Shown: positions 1 through 7,869 of the stretch, piece after piece
Layout: each line of letters starts with the position of its first letter
Numbering within the stretch: the first letter of the stretch is position 1
From: Streptomyces spirodelae
GTDB lineage: Bacteria > Actinomycetota > Actinomycetes > Streptomycetales > Streptomycetaceae
Assembly (NCBI RefSeq): GCF_017676385.1
Contig: NZ_JAFFZN010000005.1
Coordinates: forward strand, 202,609-266,608
Direction of reading: 5' to 3'
DNA length: 64,000 bases
Notes under the pieces: generated by a model
Told to the model about the DNA's origin: nothing
What the model saw: the letters and a program-made list of their open reading frames with translations, nothing else
Database searches by the model: none
Translations under genes and position numbers: made by a program

Positions 1-239
1 GTCGCGGCCGTGACCGCCGCGCGAGTGCGCCCGGAGGCGTGCGCTGGACCGGACGGGTCGTGGCATCCACTGGAACGGCCCAGGGTGTGCATCAGGAACG
101 ACGCAGGGCCGTGCCACCAGGAACGGCCAGGAACGACCGCCGGTCACATGCACCGGAACCGCCGGGCGCGCAAGTCGACTGCGGCATTCGGGCGGTTGCC
201 CGTCAGTCACACGCGCCTCACCACCCCCGGGCGCGCTCC
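1..239. other. Leading stretch without a convincing gene
   Basis: No reading frame here has both a plausible start and recognisable protein content. Open frames on both strands are by-products of high GC. It probably holds the upstream promoter region of the HTH-MurA fusion gene, but I see no clear -35/-10 pair. Confidence 0.5.
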
Positions 240-257
240 TATCTCAGATCTGAGATA
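240..257. promoter_or_regulatory. Perfect 18-bp palindrome before the HTH-MurA gene
   Basis: The sequence TATCTCAGATCTGAGATA is a perfect dyad ending 11 bases before the ATG at 269. The downstream protein starts with an XRE helix-turn-helix, so the simplest inference is an autoregulatory operator covering the promoter or start region. No Shine-Dalgarno sequence lies between palindrome and ATG, so the mRNA may be leaderless or nearly so. Confidence 0.6.
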
Positions 258-268
258 CGGTTTCCTCC

Positions 269-1798
269 ATGACCGACGACTACCTCGCACGTATCGGCCA
301 GTTGATCCGCGATGCCCGGCAGCACAGGGGCTGGACGCAGTCCCAGCTCGCGGAGGCGCTCGGCACCAGCCAGAGCGCCGTCAACCGGATCGAGCGCGGG
401 AACCAGAACATCAGCCTTGAGATGATCGCCCGCATCTCCGAGGCGCTGGACAGCGAGATCGTGTCGCTGGGCTATTCGGGCCCGATGCACCTGCGCGTGG
501 TGGGCGGACGGCGCCTCTCCGGCAGTATCGACGTCAAGACGAGCAAGAACGCCTGCGTGGCCCTGTTGTGTGCCTCGCTCCTCAACTCCGGTCGTACGGT
601 GCTGCGTCGGGTCGCCCGGATCGAGGAGGTCTACCGCATCCTGGAGGTGCTCTCCTCGATCGGGGTGCGCACCCGGTGGATCAACGGTGGCGCGGACCTG
701 GAGATCGTGCCACCCGCCGAACTCGACCTGGACTCCATCGACGAGGAGGCCGCGCGCCGCACCCGGAGCATCATCATGTTCCTCGGCCCGCTGCTGCACC
801 GGATGGACCGCTTCCGCATTCCCTACGCGGGCGGTTGCGACCTGGGCACCCGTACGGTCGAGCCGCATATGAGCGCGCTGCGCCACTTCGGGCTGGCGGT
901 CACCGCGACGGAGGGCATCTACCACGCCGAGGTGGAGGCCGGGGTCGCACCCAAACGGCCGATCGTACTGACGGAGCGCGGGGACACCGTCACGGAGAAC
1001 GCGCTGCTGGCCGCCGCCCGGCACGACGGCGTCACGGTCATCCGCAACGCCTCGTCCAACTACATGGTCCAGGACCTGTGCTTCTTCCTGGAACAGCTGG
1101 GCGTACGGATCGAAGGCATCGGTTCGACGACGCTGACGGTGCACGGCGTGCCCGTCATCGACACGGACGTGGACTACTCGCCCTCCGAGGACCCGGTCGA
1201 GGCGATGAGCCTGGTGGCCGCCGCCGTCGTCACCGAGTCGGAACTGACGGTGTGCCGGGTGCCGGCCGAGTTCATGGAGATCGAGCTGGCGGTCCTGGAG
1301 GAGATGGGCCTCGACTTCGACCGCAGCGCGGAGTACGCGGCCGACAACGGCCGTACCCGGCTGACGGATCTGACGGTGCGGCCGTCCAAGCTGGAGGCGC
1401 CCATCGACAAGATCCACCCGATGCCGTTCCCTGGCCTCAACATCGACAACGTCCCGTTCTTCGCGGCCATCGCCGCCTCCGCGCAGGGCAAGACCCTCAT
1501 CCACGACTGGGTCTACGACAACCGCGCCATCTATCTGACCGACCTCAACCGCCTCGGCGGCAGGCTCCAACTCCTCGACCCGCACCGGGTACTGGTCGAA
1601 GGCCCCACCCGCTGGCGGGCAGCGGAAATGATGTGCCCCCCGGCACTGCGCCCGGCCGTCGTGGTGCTGCTGGCCATGCTGGCGGCGGAGGGCACCTCGG
1701 TACTGCGGAACGTGTACGTCATCAACCGCGGCTACGAGGACCTCGCCGAACGCCTCAACGAGGTGGGAGCGCAGATCGAGACGTTCCGCGACATCTGA
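269..1798 (+). CDS. XRE helix-turn-helix / MurA-like enolpyruvyltransferase fusion
   Basis: A 509-residue protein. Residues about 5-65 are an XRE/Cro helix-turn-helix (SQLAEALGTSQSAVNRIERG). The rest is an EPSP-synthase-fold domain resembling UDP-N-acetylglucosamine 1-carboxyvinyltransferase (MurA), the cytoplasmic enzyme that moves enolpyruvate from PEP to UDP-GlcNAc at the start of peptidoglycan synthesis. MurA-like marks are KTSKN (K93-N94, matching the substrate-binding Lys-Asn) and GGCDLGTRTVEPH with C190 in the place of the PEP-reactive cysteine, so catalysis may be retained. Usual MurA is about 420-450 residues without a DNA-binding head. It stands alone behind a palindrome, suggesting a regulator that senses a cell-wall precursor, or a self-repressed second MurA. 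The domain calls are firm; the sensing role is inference. Confidence 0.85.
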   Translation: MTDDYLARIGQLIRDARQHRGWTQSQLAEALGTSQSAVNRIERGNQNISLEMIARISEALDSEIVSLGYSGPMHLRVVGGRRLSGSIDVKTSKNACVALLCASLLNSGRTVLRRVARIEEVYRILEVLSSIGVRTRWINGGADLEIVPPAELDLDSIDEEAARRTRSIIMFLGPLLHRMDRFRIPYAGGCDLGTRTVEPHMSALRHFGLAVTATEGIYHAEVEAGVAPKRPIVLTERGDTVTENALLAAARHDGVTVIRNASSNYMVQDLCFFLEQLGVRIEGIGSTTLTVHGVPVIDTDVDYSPSEDPVEAMSLVAAAVVTESELTVCRVPAEFMEIELAVLEEMGLDFDRSAEYAADNGRTRLTDLTVRPSKLEAPIDKIHPMPFPGLNIDNVPFFAAIAASAQGKTLIHDWVYDNRAIYLTDLNRLGGRLQLLDPHRVLVEGPTRWRAAEMMCPPALRPAVVVLLAMLAAEGTSVLRNVYVINRGYEDLAERLNEVGAQIETFRDI

Positions 1799-1803
1799 GC
1801 GGC

Positions 1804-1821
1804 GACTCCCCCCGCGGAGTC
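1804..1821 (+). terminator. Hairpin after the HTH-MurA gene
   Basis: GACTCC, a six-base loop, then GGAGTC, starting 5 bases after the stop codon. A short GC-rich stem without a T-run, as is common for actinobacterial terminators. Confidence 0.45.
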
Positions 1822-1970
1822 CCTCCGCCTCAGGCCGGTTCACGAAGTTCATTTCGTTGAGGAACGCCCTGAGAGACGGAACAACTGGCTCCACACCCCC
1901 GTACGTGAGCTGCGGACCGTTCGCCGCCCGAGGCATGCCCCGGGCGGCGAGACGTCGTCCTCCGGCGCCC

Positions 1971-2162
1971 TCAGCGCCGCGCTGCGAAGTGCACGACCTG
2001 ACTCCAGCCCGCGCGGCCCACTGTGAGAAGCCGGTGGGCCGCGTCCTTGGAGTCGCGTACGTTGACCGCCTCTTCCGCCATCGCAACCTCCACGCGGCTG
2101 TCGCCGTCACTACCGCTGTAGCTGGACTTGAACCAGGCGAGTTCCGTCGTGCCACTGCTCAT
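1971..2162 (-). CDS. DUF397 protein (copy 1)
   Basis: A 63-residue protein with the typical DUF397 core (LAWFKSSYSGSDGDSRVEVA, then VNVRDSKD). These small actinobacterial proteins are usually encoded just after an XRE/DUF5753 regulator and are thought to work with it. Here the upstream partner is reduced to a broken C-terminal fragment, so this copy may be orphaned. It is closely similar to the protein at 4584-4775. Exact biochemical function is unknown. Confidence 0.8.
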   Translation of the reverse strand: MSSGTTELAWFKSSYSGSDGDSRVEVAMAEEAVNVRDSKDAAHRLLTVGRAGWSQVVHFAARR

Positions 2163-2325
2163 GGCTCTCCCTCCTCGCAGTCGCTCCGGCAGGGCCGGGA
2201 TTTCTGAGGCTCAGGAACCTGAGCGCGCAGTGTGTCATGGCGACGGCAGAGCAGACTCGCCTCTTTCCGGTCCGAAATCAGTTGCCCCGTTCCGCTCGCT
2301 CTGAGCAGCCGGCTGGCGTGCCCTG
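2160..2325 (-). pseudogene. Decayed C-terminal fragment of an XRE/DUF5753 regulator
   Basis: Translation gives a stretch like LISDRKEASLLCRRHDTLRAQ that matches the C-terminus of the intact regulator at 4772-5641 (LISDRKEVRLLCQRYDTLRSQ). After this the frame is lost through small deletions near 2190-2205, so the ending no longer matches the intact ESRALLERLRGEL. The N-terminal HTH and most of DUF5753 are absent; similarity fades beyond about 2325. It is a remnant of a duplicated regulator/DUF397 pair. The rest of the gap up to the protease start at 2468 holds no other gene and should contain the protease promoter. Confidence 0.7.
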
Positions 2326-2467
2326 CTGGCTGGAACGGAGTGGCGGAAGCGGAACTCTCATTGCCACCTTGCGTCACACAGGCGTGGTTGGCTGCTCCCT
2401 CGCTTAAGCTCGCTGCCTTGGTGCACATGACAGCTATTGGTGTCACAAGAGCCCTGGGAGGCGGCAC

Positions 2468-3571
2468 ATGGGGAAGGTCAGAAAGAGACTCTTACAGGTG
2501 GGCGCCGCTGCGCTTCTCGTCACCGTCGCCGCGGCGGTGCCGGCATCCGCCGATGAGTCGCCGAAGCCACTTACGGACCCCGCTCGGGCGGAAGCCTTGG
2601 CGACGAAGCTCGGCGAGGACCGGACCGGCGGTGTCTACTACCAGGACGGGCGCCTCGTCGTCACGGTGACCGACCAGGCCGCCGAGCGTACCGTCCGGAA
2701 TGCAGGGGGAACCGCGAAGCGCGTGAAGCGCAGCACGGCAGAGCTCACGGCCCTCCGCAACGAGCTCGACAGCCTCGGAACCATCGACAACACGGCGTGG
2801 TCCGCCGAGGCCGAGACCAACCGGGTGCAGGTCAAGATATTCGACGGGGCGCCCGCCGCCGGGCGGGCCCGGATCGAGAAGGTCGCAGCGGCGCACTCCG
2901 ACGCGATACGCGTCGACCGGGTCAGGAGCAAGCTGAGCTTCAAGGCCACCGATATCCGCGGTGGCAACGGGATCTACTCCTCGGGCATGCTCTGCTCAGC
3001 CGGGTTCAACGCGAAGAACTCCTCAGGGGCGGTCTACACCCTCACCGCCGGCCACTGCGTACCGGGCACCGGCAACACCTGGTACATGAACTGGAACGAC
3101 CAGAGGATCGGCAACCAGAACTTCTACCGGAACGGGGGCGGAACCGATGCGTCCCCCTGGCGGTGCGGCGACTGTGCCACGGTCCGGGCGAGTGACTCCG
3201 GCATCCATCCGGTTGGCTCCGTCCGGTACTGGGGAGGCACCTACAAGGACATCACCAAGTCCCGTTTCGGCGTCGGAGGTGAGAGCGTCGACCGGATCGG
3301 CGTCACCAGCCAGGACAAGACGGGCATCATCACCAACGTCAAGGTGACGGTCACCATCGACGGTAAGAAGATGTACGGCATGCACGAGTCCAACGTCTGT
3401 GCTCTGCACGGCGACAGCGGCGGCCCCCTGCTCACCGGGTCGACGGCGCTGGGCCTGCTCTCCGGGGGCACCGACGAGACGAAGTGCAGTTCCTCATCCA
3501 GCGGCACATACTGGAACTACTTCGAACCGGTACAGCGGCTGTTGAACGAGCGTGGGCTGCACGTCTACTGA
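2468..3571 (+). CDS. Secreted chymotrypsin-like serine protease (S1, streptogrisin type)
   Basis: A 367-residue preproprotein. Residues 1-28 form a signal peptide (basic start, hydrophobic core, PASA-DES cleavage region). A propeptide of about 130-140 residues follows, then a mature alpha-lytic/streptogrisin-like domain. The catalytic triad is visible: H196 in LTAGHC, D243 in ASDSG, S317 in GDSGGP. Cysteines placed around the active site suggest disulphides in the exported enzyme. Leucine 9 is a TTA codon (2492-2494), rare in Streptomyces and read by the bldA tRNA, so expression is probably tied to development. The gene lies between two DUF5753/DUF397 loci and before a lipoprotein gene. Confidence 0.9.
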   Translation: MGKVRKRLLQVGAAALLVTVAAAVPASADESPKPLTDPARAEALATKLGEDRTGGVYYQDGRLVVTVTDQAAERTVRNAGGTAKRVKRSTAELTALRNELDSLGTIDNTAWSAEAETNRVQVKIFDGAPAAGRARIEKVAAAHSDAIRVDRVRSKLSFKATDIRGGNGIYSSGMLCSAGFNAKNSSGAVYTLTAGHCVPGTGNTWYMNWNDQRIGNQNFYRNGGGTDASPWRCGDCATVRASDSGIHPVGSVRYWGGTYKDITKSRFGVGGESVDRIGVTSQDKTGIITNVKVTVTIDGKKMYGMHESNVCALHGDSGGPLLTGSTALGLLSGGTDETKCSSSSSGTYWNYFEPVQRLLNERGLHVY

Positions 3572-3674
3572 CGACGCGCCGCCGTCCCAGCCGCCTCCGC
3601 CTGCCGGTGAAACCCGCCCTGGTCGGGCTGCGTCAGAAGAGCACCCCCACTTGTTCGTCCGTTCTGGAGCTCAC

Positions 3675-4574
3675 ATGCGCATCAGAGCACCGCGTACCGT
3701 TGGCCGACTCGCTGCGTGTGCCCTTTTCATGGCTGCCCTCAGCGGCCTTGCCGGGTGCGGCAGCCAGCAGGAGTCATCCAGCGGCGATACGGACGAACTG
3801 GCACACCGGGCCCGGCAGGTCGCCGAAGCCTGGGACGGGGCAGCGGCCGCCGCCAAATGGCGCGCCGGCTACCACCCCATGGGAGATGTGATCCAGTTGC
3901 CGAGCGGTGGGCTGCACAGCCAAGCCGACAAGCGGGCCCTCAGGGATCGGAACTTCATCTTGCGGGGCGAGCTTCCCGACGCCTCGCCGAAGGACGGCAA
4001 GGTGACCAGGAGAGGTGGCCGATCCCTCCAACGGCCCGTGGTCGGGGCCCGCGAGGCGTACAAGAGCCTGGCGGGTAGTGGGGATGAACGGCCACACCTG
4101 ACGGTGACCGGGGCGAAGCTTGGCACTATGACCGTGGACACCAACCGTGGCAAGGCGACCGTCCCCGCCTGGTTGTTCACCCTGGACGGGTACGACTCCC
4201 CCCTCAAACGAGCCGCCGTCGTCCCGTCGAAACTCCCCACGCCGCCCATCAAGCCGACCAGCGACGTTTCCGGCTTCAGCCTCCATCACCTCGTGCGCAT
4301 CGCCGACGATGGCCGCTCGGTGACCGTGGTCGCTCAGCATGGTGTGTGCGACAACGGGCCCGTGGTGAAGGCGCTGGAGACGCGCGAGAGCGTCGTGCTG
4401 TCGGCCACCGTCGGCAAGCGGGAGAAGGGCGGCCACTGCACCAAGCAGGCAAAGCTGCAACAGGTCACGGTGAAGCTGGACCGGCCCCTGCGGGACCGGG
4501 TCCTGCTCGACGCCATCACGGGCCGGCCGGTTCCGTTCAGGGGGCTGGTCGGACCTACACCGAGTTGGAGCTGA
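3675..4574 (+). CDS. Putative lipoprotein
   Basis: A 299-residue protein with a lipoprotein signal: MRIRAPRTVG, a hydrophobic stretch, and the lipobox LAGC giving an acylated cysteine near residue 27. I chose the ATG at 3675 because the signal peptide begins there; an upstream in-frame start would add an unrelated tail. The mature part has no family I recognise; it has a C-D-N-G segment (VCDNGPVV) and a C-terminal GHCTKQAK that could form a disulphide. It follows the protease by about 100 bases on the same strand. Surface location is supported; function is unknown. Confidence 0.7.
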   Translation: MRIRAPRTVGRLAACALFMAALSGLAGCGSQQESSSGDTDELAHRARQVAEAWDGAAAAAKWRAGYHPMGDVIQLPSGGLHSQADKRALRDRNFILRGELPDASPKDGKVTRRGGRSLQRPVVGAREAYKSLAGSGDERPHLTVTGAKLGTMTVDTNRGKATVPAWLFTLDGYDSPLKRAAVVPSKLPTPPIKPTSDVSGFSLHHLVRIADDGRSVTVVAQHGVCDNGPVVKALETRESVVLSATVGKREKGGHCTKQAKLQQVTVKLDRPLRDRVLLDAITGRPVPFRGLVGPTPSWS

Positions 4575-4583
4575 GCCTGCCCC

Positions 4584-4775
4584 TCAGCGCCCCGTCGCGA
4601 ACCGCACGAACTGGCTCCAGCCCTCACGGCCCACCGCGAACGGCTGACGGAACACGTCCTTGGAGTCACGTACGTGGACGGCCTGTTCGGCGATCGCGAC
4701 CTCCACGCAGTCGTCGCCGTCACTGCCGCTGTAGCTGGACTTGAACCAGACGAGATCCGTCGTACCGGTGCTCAT
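4584..4775 (-). CDS. DUF397 protein (copy 2)
   Basis: A 63-residue DUF397 protein (LVWFKSSYSGSDGDDCVEVA, VHVRDSKD). Its ATG overlaps the stop of the upstream XRE/DUF5753 gene by four bases (ATGA), so the two are translationally coupled, the normal arrangement for this pair. It is the intact paralogue of the gene at 1971-2162. Confidence 0.85.
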   Translation of the reverse strand: MSTGTTDLVWFKSSYSGSDGDDCVEVAIAEQAVHVRDSKDVFRQPFAVGREGWSQFVRFATGR

Positions 4776-5641
4776 AGCTCTCCTCGCAGTCGCTCCAGCA
4801 AGGCCCGGGATTCCTTGGGGCTCAGGGCCTGCGAGCGCAGTGTGTCATAGCGCTGGCAGAGCAGTCTCACCTCTTTCCGGTCCGAAATCAGCCGACCGTT
4901 CCGCTGCCCCTCCGAGTAGCAGAGCCGCTGCCCGGCAGGCGTCTCCAAGATGCGCATAGGCCCGTCCAGACACGCATGCAACCCAACCTCCAACGGAACC
5001 AGTTGAAGCGTCACATTCCTCGGGGCACTGCGCTCCAGGACGTGGTCCACCAGCTCGCGCATCGCCTCCGCGTTGCCGAACCGCCGCCGGAACACATATT
5101 CCTCAACGGTGAAGCTGAACGGCGCCTTCGGCCGTTCCCTCATCGTCGCCTGTCGCTCCATTCGGGCGATGAGCTGCGTCTCCATCTCCTCGTCGGTCCG
5201 CAGCGGGATCGTGCCGTCGAATACGGCTCTTGCATACGCCTCCGACTGCAACAGCCCCGGCACCAGTCGGCACTCGTACGTGCACAGGCTCACCGCCTTC
5301 CGCTCCAGCCGGGCCCAGCGGCGGAACCACGCGGCGAGCCCCGCCTCGCCCCGGGTGAGGTGGCGAGCGGCCTTCCGCAGGGCGCCCGTGTTGCCCAGTG
5401 CTTCCTCCGCGCGCTCCACGAACTCCTCGTCCGGCATGCGGCGTCCCAACTCGACGGACTCCACCGTGTGCTTGGAGAACCGCACGCGGGTGGCCAGTTC
5501 GGTACGGCTGAGCCCCGCGTGTTCGCGCAGGGCCTGGACGACCGCCCCGAAGGTGCGCAAGCTGTCCGACGGGTGGGGTTCCCGCTCCCACTCCCCCTCC
5601 GGAACCGGCCGTCCGTCGGCGTCTTCCTCAGCGATGTCCAT
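4772..5641 (-). CDS. XRE-family regulator with DUF5753 domain
   Basis: A 289-residue protein with an N-terminal helix-turn-helix at about residues 28-85 (LSRTELATRVRFSKHTVESVE) and a C-terminal DUF5753 domain (VPGLLQSEAYARAVF, LQLVPLEVGLH). Regulators of this type are abundant in Streptomyces, often pleiotropic, and paired with DUF397 proteins. It is coupled to the following DUF397 gene. An anti-sigma-type ATPase starts 169 bases away in the opposite direction, another frequent neighbour of such pairs, suggesting one regulatory module. Confidence 0.88.
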   Translation of the reverse strand: MDIAEEDADGRPVPEGEWEREPHPSDSLRTFGAVVQALREHAGLSRTELATRVRFSKHTVESVELGRRMPDEEFVERAEEALGNTGALRKAARHLTRGEAGLAAWFRRWARLERKAVSLCTYECRLVPGLLQSEAYARAVFDGTIPLRTDEEMETQLIARMERQATMRERPKAPFSFTVEEYVFRRRFGNAEAMRELVDHVLERSAPRNVTLQLVPLEVGLHACLDGPMRILETPAGQRLCYSEGQRNGRLISDRKEVRLLCQRYDTLRSQALSPKESRALLERLRGEL

Positions 5642-5810
5642 ACGCCCGCCCCTCTCCGTCCGTACCGTGACGGCCCCTCACGGCCGTCACGCTCACGACT
5701 CAGGGTGACGAGGCTTTCTGCGTACTGTCCACTCCAAGTGCCCGTACGCTCACTCCGCGTACGTGGTGCCACGCTCGCACCCATCGGTTTCCGGACGCCA
5801 CGCTGGCTCC

Positions 5811-6260
5811 ATGGACCGATCCATTTCCCAACTCGACGCCCCAGCCCGCACCTTCACTCAGCTGCTCTCATCGACGCGGCGTGGCGCCCGGCTCGCCCGG
5901 TTGCTCGGTGTGGCCGAACTTCGACGCTGGGGCGTTCCGCAAGACATTACAGAGCGTGCTGAAGTTGTCATCGCGGAGCTCGCTGCCAACGCCGCGCTCC
6001 ACGGCCGCGTACCCGGCCGCAGCTTCCGGCTCACGCTCGCTTTCGACCCGGCGGCGGCCCGCCTGCGTGTGGAGGTCACCGATGCACGCGGGGAGCTGCG
6101 GCCGCACCTGCCGCCGCCGGAGACCGAGCCCGGTGCGCTGCGTACGAGTGGGCACGGTCTGTCCCTGGTCGCCGCCTTGGCCGACCACTGGGACACCGTG
6201 CCCTATCCGCCGAGCGGCAAGACCGTCCGAGCCGAGCTGCAAGCAGGGGTCAGCCTTTGA
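5811..6260 (+). CDS. ATP-binding anti-sigma-type regulator (HATPase, SpoIIAB/RsbW-like)
   Basis: About 149 residues from ATG 5811 (MDRSISQLDAP); an earlier in-frame start at 5763 would add 16 unlikely residues. The GHKL ATPase motifs are ELAANAALHGR (N box, with A replacing the common V/T), a D box around VTDARGELRP, and SGHGLSLVAALADHW (G box). Such single-domain ATPases are anti-sigma factor or serine-kinase-like regulators. It is divergent from the XRE/DUF5753 gene, and its 3' end overlaps the convergent small gene at 6250-6543 by 11 bases. Confidence 0.8.
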   Translation: MDRSISQLDAPARTFTQLLSSTRRGARLARLLGVAELRRWGVPQDITERAEVVIAELAANAALHGRVPGRSFRLTLAFDPAAARLRVEVTDARGELRPHLPPPETEPGALRTSGHGLSLVAALADHWDTVPYPPSGKTVRAELQAGVSL

Positions 6261-6543
6261 GGGAGGCCAGCCCGCGTTTGACGTCGTCGAGGTTCATCGC
6301 GGGCTGGACCGTCACCTCGGCGCCCAGCTCTCGGAAGAGAGGCTCGGTGAGGGTCACCAGTTGGGAGGAGTCCTCCATGTCGAAGACGAACAGGCAGCTG
6401 CGGTGCCCTCTGTCCGGGGTGAAGTAGGCGGCCTCCGGTCGGAGTCGCTCAAGCAGGGATTCGAGCACCTGGGCCATCCTGCCGCTCGCGATCAGCTCGG
6501 AGCCCTTTTCCGTGTCCAGCCTGGCCTTCAGCAGCATGCGCAT
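6250..6543 (-). CDS. Small conserved protein of unknown function
   Basis: A 97-residue protein starting MRMLLKARLDTEKG, with a pattern (RPEAAYFTPDRGHRSCLFVFD, then EPLFRELGAEVTVQPAMN) that suggests a ferredoxin-like alpha/beta dimer fold, similar in style to DUF3303-type proteins. No catalytic residues can be assigned. It converges on the ATPase gene with a short 3' overlap. Confidence 0.6.
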   Translation of the reverse strand: MRMLLKARLDTEKGSELIASGRMAQVLESLLERLRPEAAYFTPDRGHRSCLFVFDMEDSSQLVTLTEPLFRELGAEVTVQPAMNLDDVKRGLASLKG

Positions 6544-6649
6544 GGTGCGGCCTCCTCACGGGGGTGCCGGGCGTTCCCACCCTCCCCCGGCCGGGATCGC
6601 CTCGCGAGAGGACAGCGCCCAAGGGGGTGACCGGGCGGGCGACGCGGCG

Positions 6650-7817
6650 TCAGGTCGGGGCGAACCGCATCGGGTCGTACGGTGTCAGGTCCAGCTGGAC
6701 GGCAGGGTGGGGTTCCGGGACGCGGCCGAGGGCCAGGCGAGCGGCGACGGCGCCCGCGTACGGACCGGCCGTCAGGCCCCCTGAACCGAGGCCTCCCCCA
6801 GCCTCCGGCCGGGAGGTGCCCCCAGCGACCACCAGGCCCTGCAGCGGGGCGACGGTGCCCAGCAGGGGCTGCCCGTCCGGGCTCGTCGGGCGGAAGCGGC
6901 CCGGGTCTCCAGGTGTGTGGCCCCCGCCAGGCCCGGAGCCACCGCGAGAGCGTGCCGGAGGACCTCGGCGAGGCCACCCGCCGTGACGCGGTGGTCGAAG
7001 CCGGTGCCGTCCTCGCGGGTGGCGCCGACGACGACGCGGGAGTCGTCGAAGGTGAGCAGGTAGTGGCCGCTGCCGCTGGGCAGGACGACCGGCCAGTCGG
7101 ACGTGTCCGAGCCGGGCAGCCGCAGGTGCACGATCTGGCCTCGCTGCGGTACGACGTCGATGTGCACCCCGGCAGGGCCCAGCAGCGCGGGAGACCAGGC
7201 GCCTGCCGCTGCCACCACGGCGTCGGCCGATACCAGTTCACCGGCCACCCGTACGCCGTGCACCCGGCCGTCGCGGGCCTCCAGGCTTGCCGTACCGGAG
7301 AGGGTGCGCAGGCCGTGTCGTTCAGCGGCGGCGACGAGCGCCGCCTGCAGCCTGCGGCCGTCGAGCCGCGCTCCTCCGGACAGGTGGAGGGCAGTGCCCT
7401 GGAAGCCGCCACCGCTGTGGCCAAGGGCGGGGGAGAGCCGTCGGGCCTCGGCTGCGTCGAGGGTGGTGACCTCGCCCGCGTGTGGGTCGGCCGCCGCGCG
7501 CCGCCACCCGGGCCCGCACCTGTTCGGCGGCTTCTTCGTCGGGTGGGGAGCAGGACGAGGGCGCCGACCTCGCGGTGGCCGACGTCGGTTCGGCCGTCCT
7601 CGGCCAGGGCCGCGAGGAGGCCCGGATAGTGTCCGGCACCGGCCACGGCGAGTGGGTCGGCCATCCGGCCGGTCCAGGGGCAGATGATGCCCGCGCCCGC
7701 CGCGGTGGCACGGCCCTCGTGTACGGCGTCGACCAGGACCGCCTCGGCGCCCGCCCTTACCAGCTCGTACGCCGCGGCCGCGCCGACGATCCCGGCCCCG
7801 ATCACGACAACTCGCAC
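6650..7817 (-). pseudogene. FAD-dependent amine/D-amino-acid oxidase, frame-broken
   Basis: The N-terminus reads VRVVVIGAGIVGAAAAYEL from a GTG at 7817 with a good ribosome site (AGGAGG). This is the Rossmann FAD motif of the DAO family. The remaining protein can be followed only by changing frame three times: near 7545 (after ALVLLP to PDEEAAEQVRARV), near 7500 (to DPHAGEVTTLDAAEA), and near 6900 (to FRPTSPDGQPLLGTVAPLQG). It ends with LDLTPYDPMRFAPT at 6650. It is either a pseudogene or carries sequencing errors in GC runs. A 33-bp dispersed repeat (6793-6825) lies in the C-terminal part, adding GGTSRPEAGG in frame where DAO proteins normally run straight to the final FAD-contacting segment. 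It follows the MFS gene by 52 bases. Confidence 0.75.
6793..6825. repeat. 33-bp dispersed palindromic repeat, copy 1
   Basis: CTCCCCCAGCCTCCGGCC followed by GGGAGGTGCCCCCAG. The arms CCTCC/GGAGG and CCCCCA/TGCCCC make it an imperfect hairpin. It differs at two positions from the copy at 21327-21359. This copy sits inside the FAD oxidase reading frame; its length is a multiple of three. Confidence 0.75.
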
Positions 7818-7869
7818 CCTGCCTCCTCCGCCCGGGCGGCAAGCACGCCGACCTGACCTGATTCCACGG

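Noticed and set aside
239..2155. A 638-residue open frame on the minus strand
   Set aside because: It lies antisense to the HTH-MurA gene and has the arginine/histidine/glycine-rich make-up of a GC-rich shadow frame.
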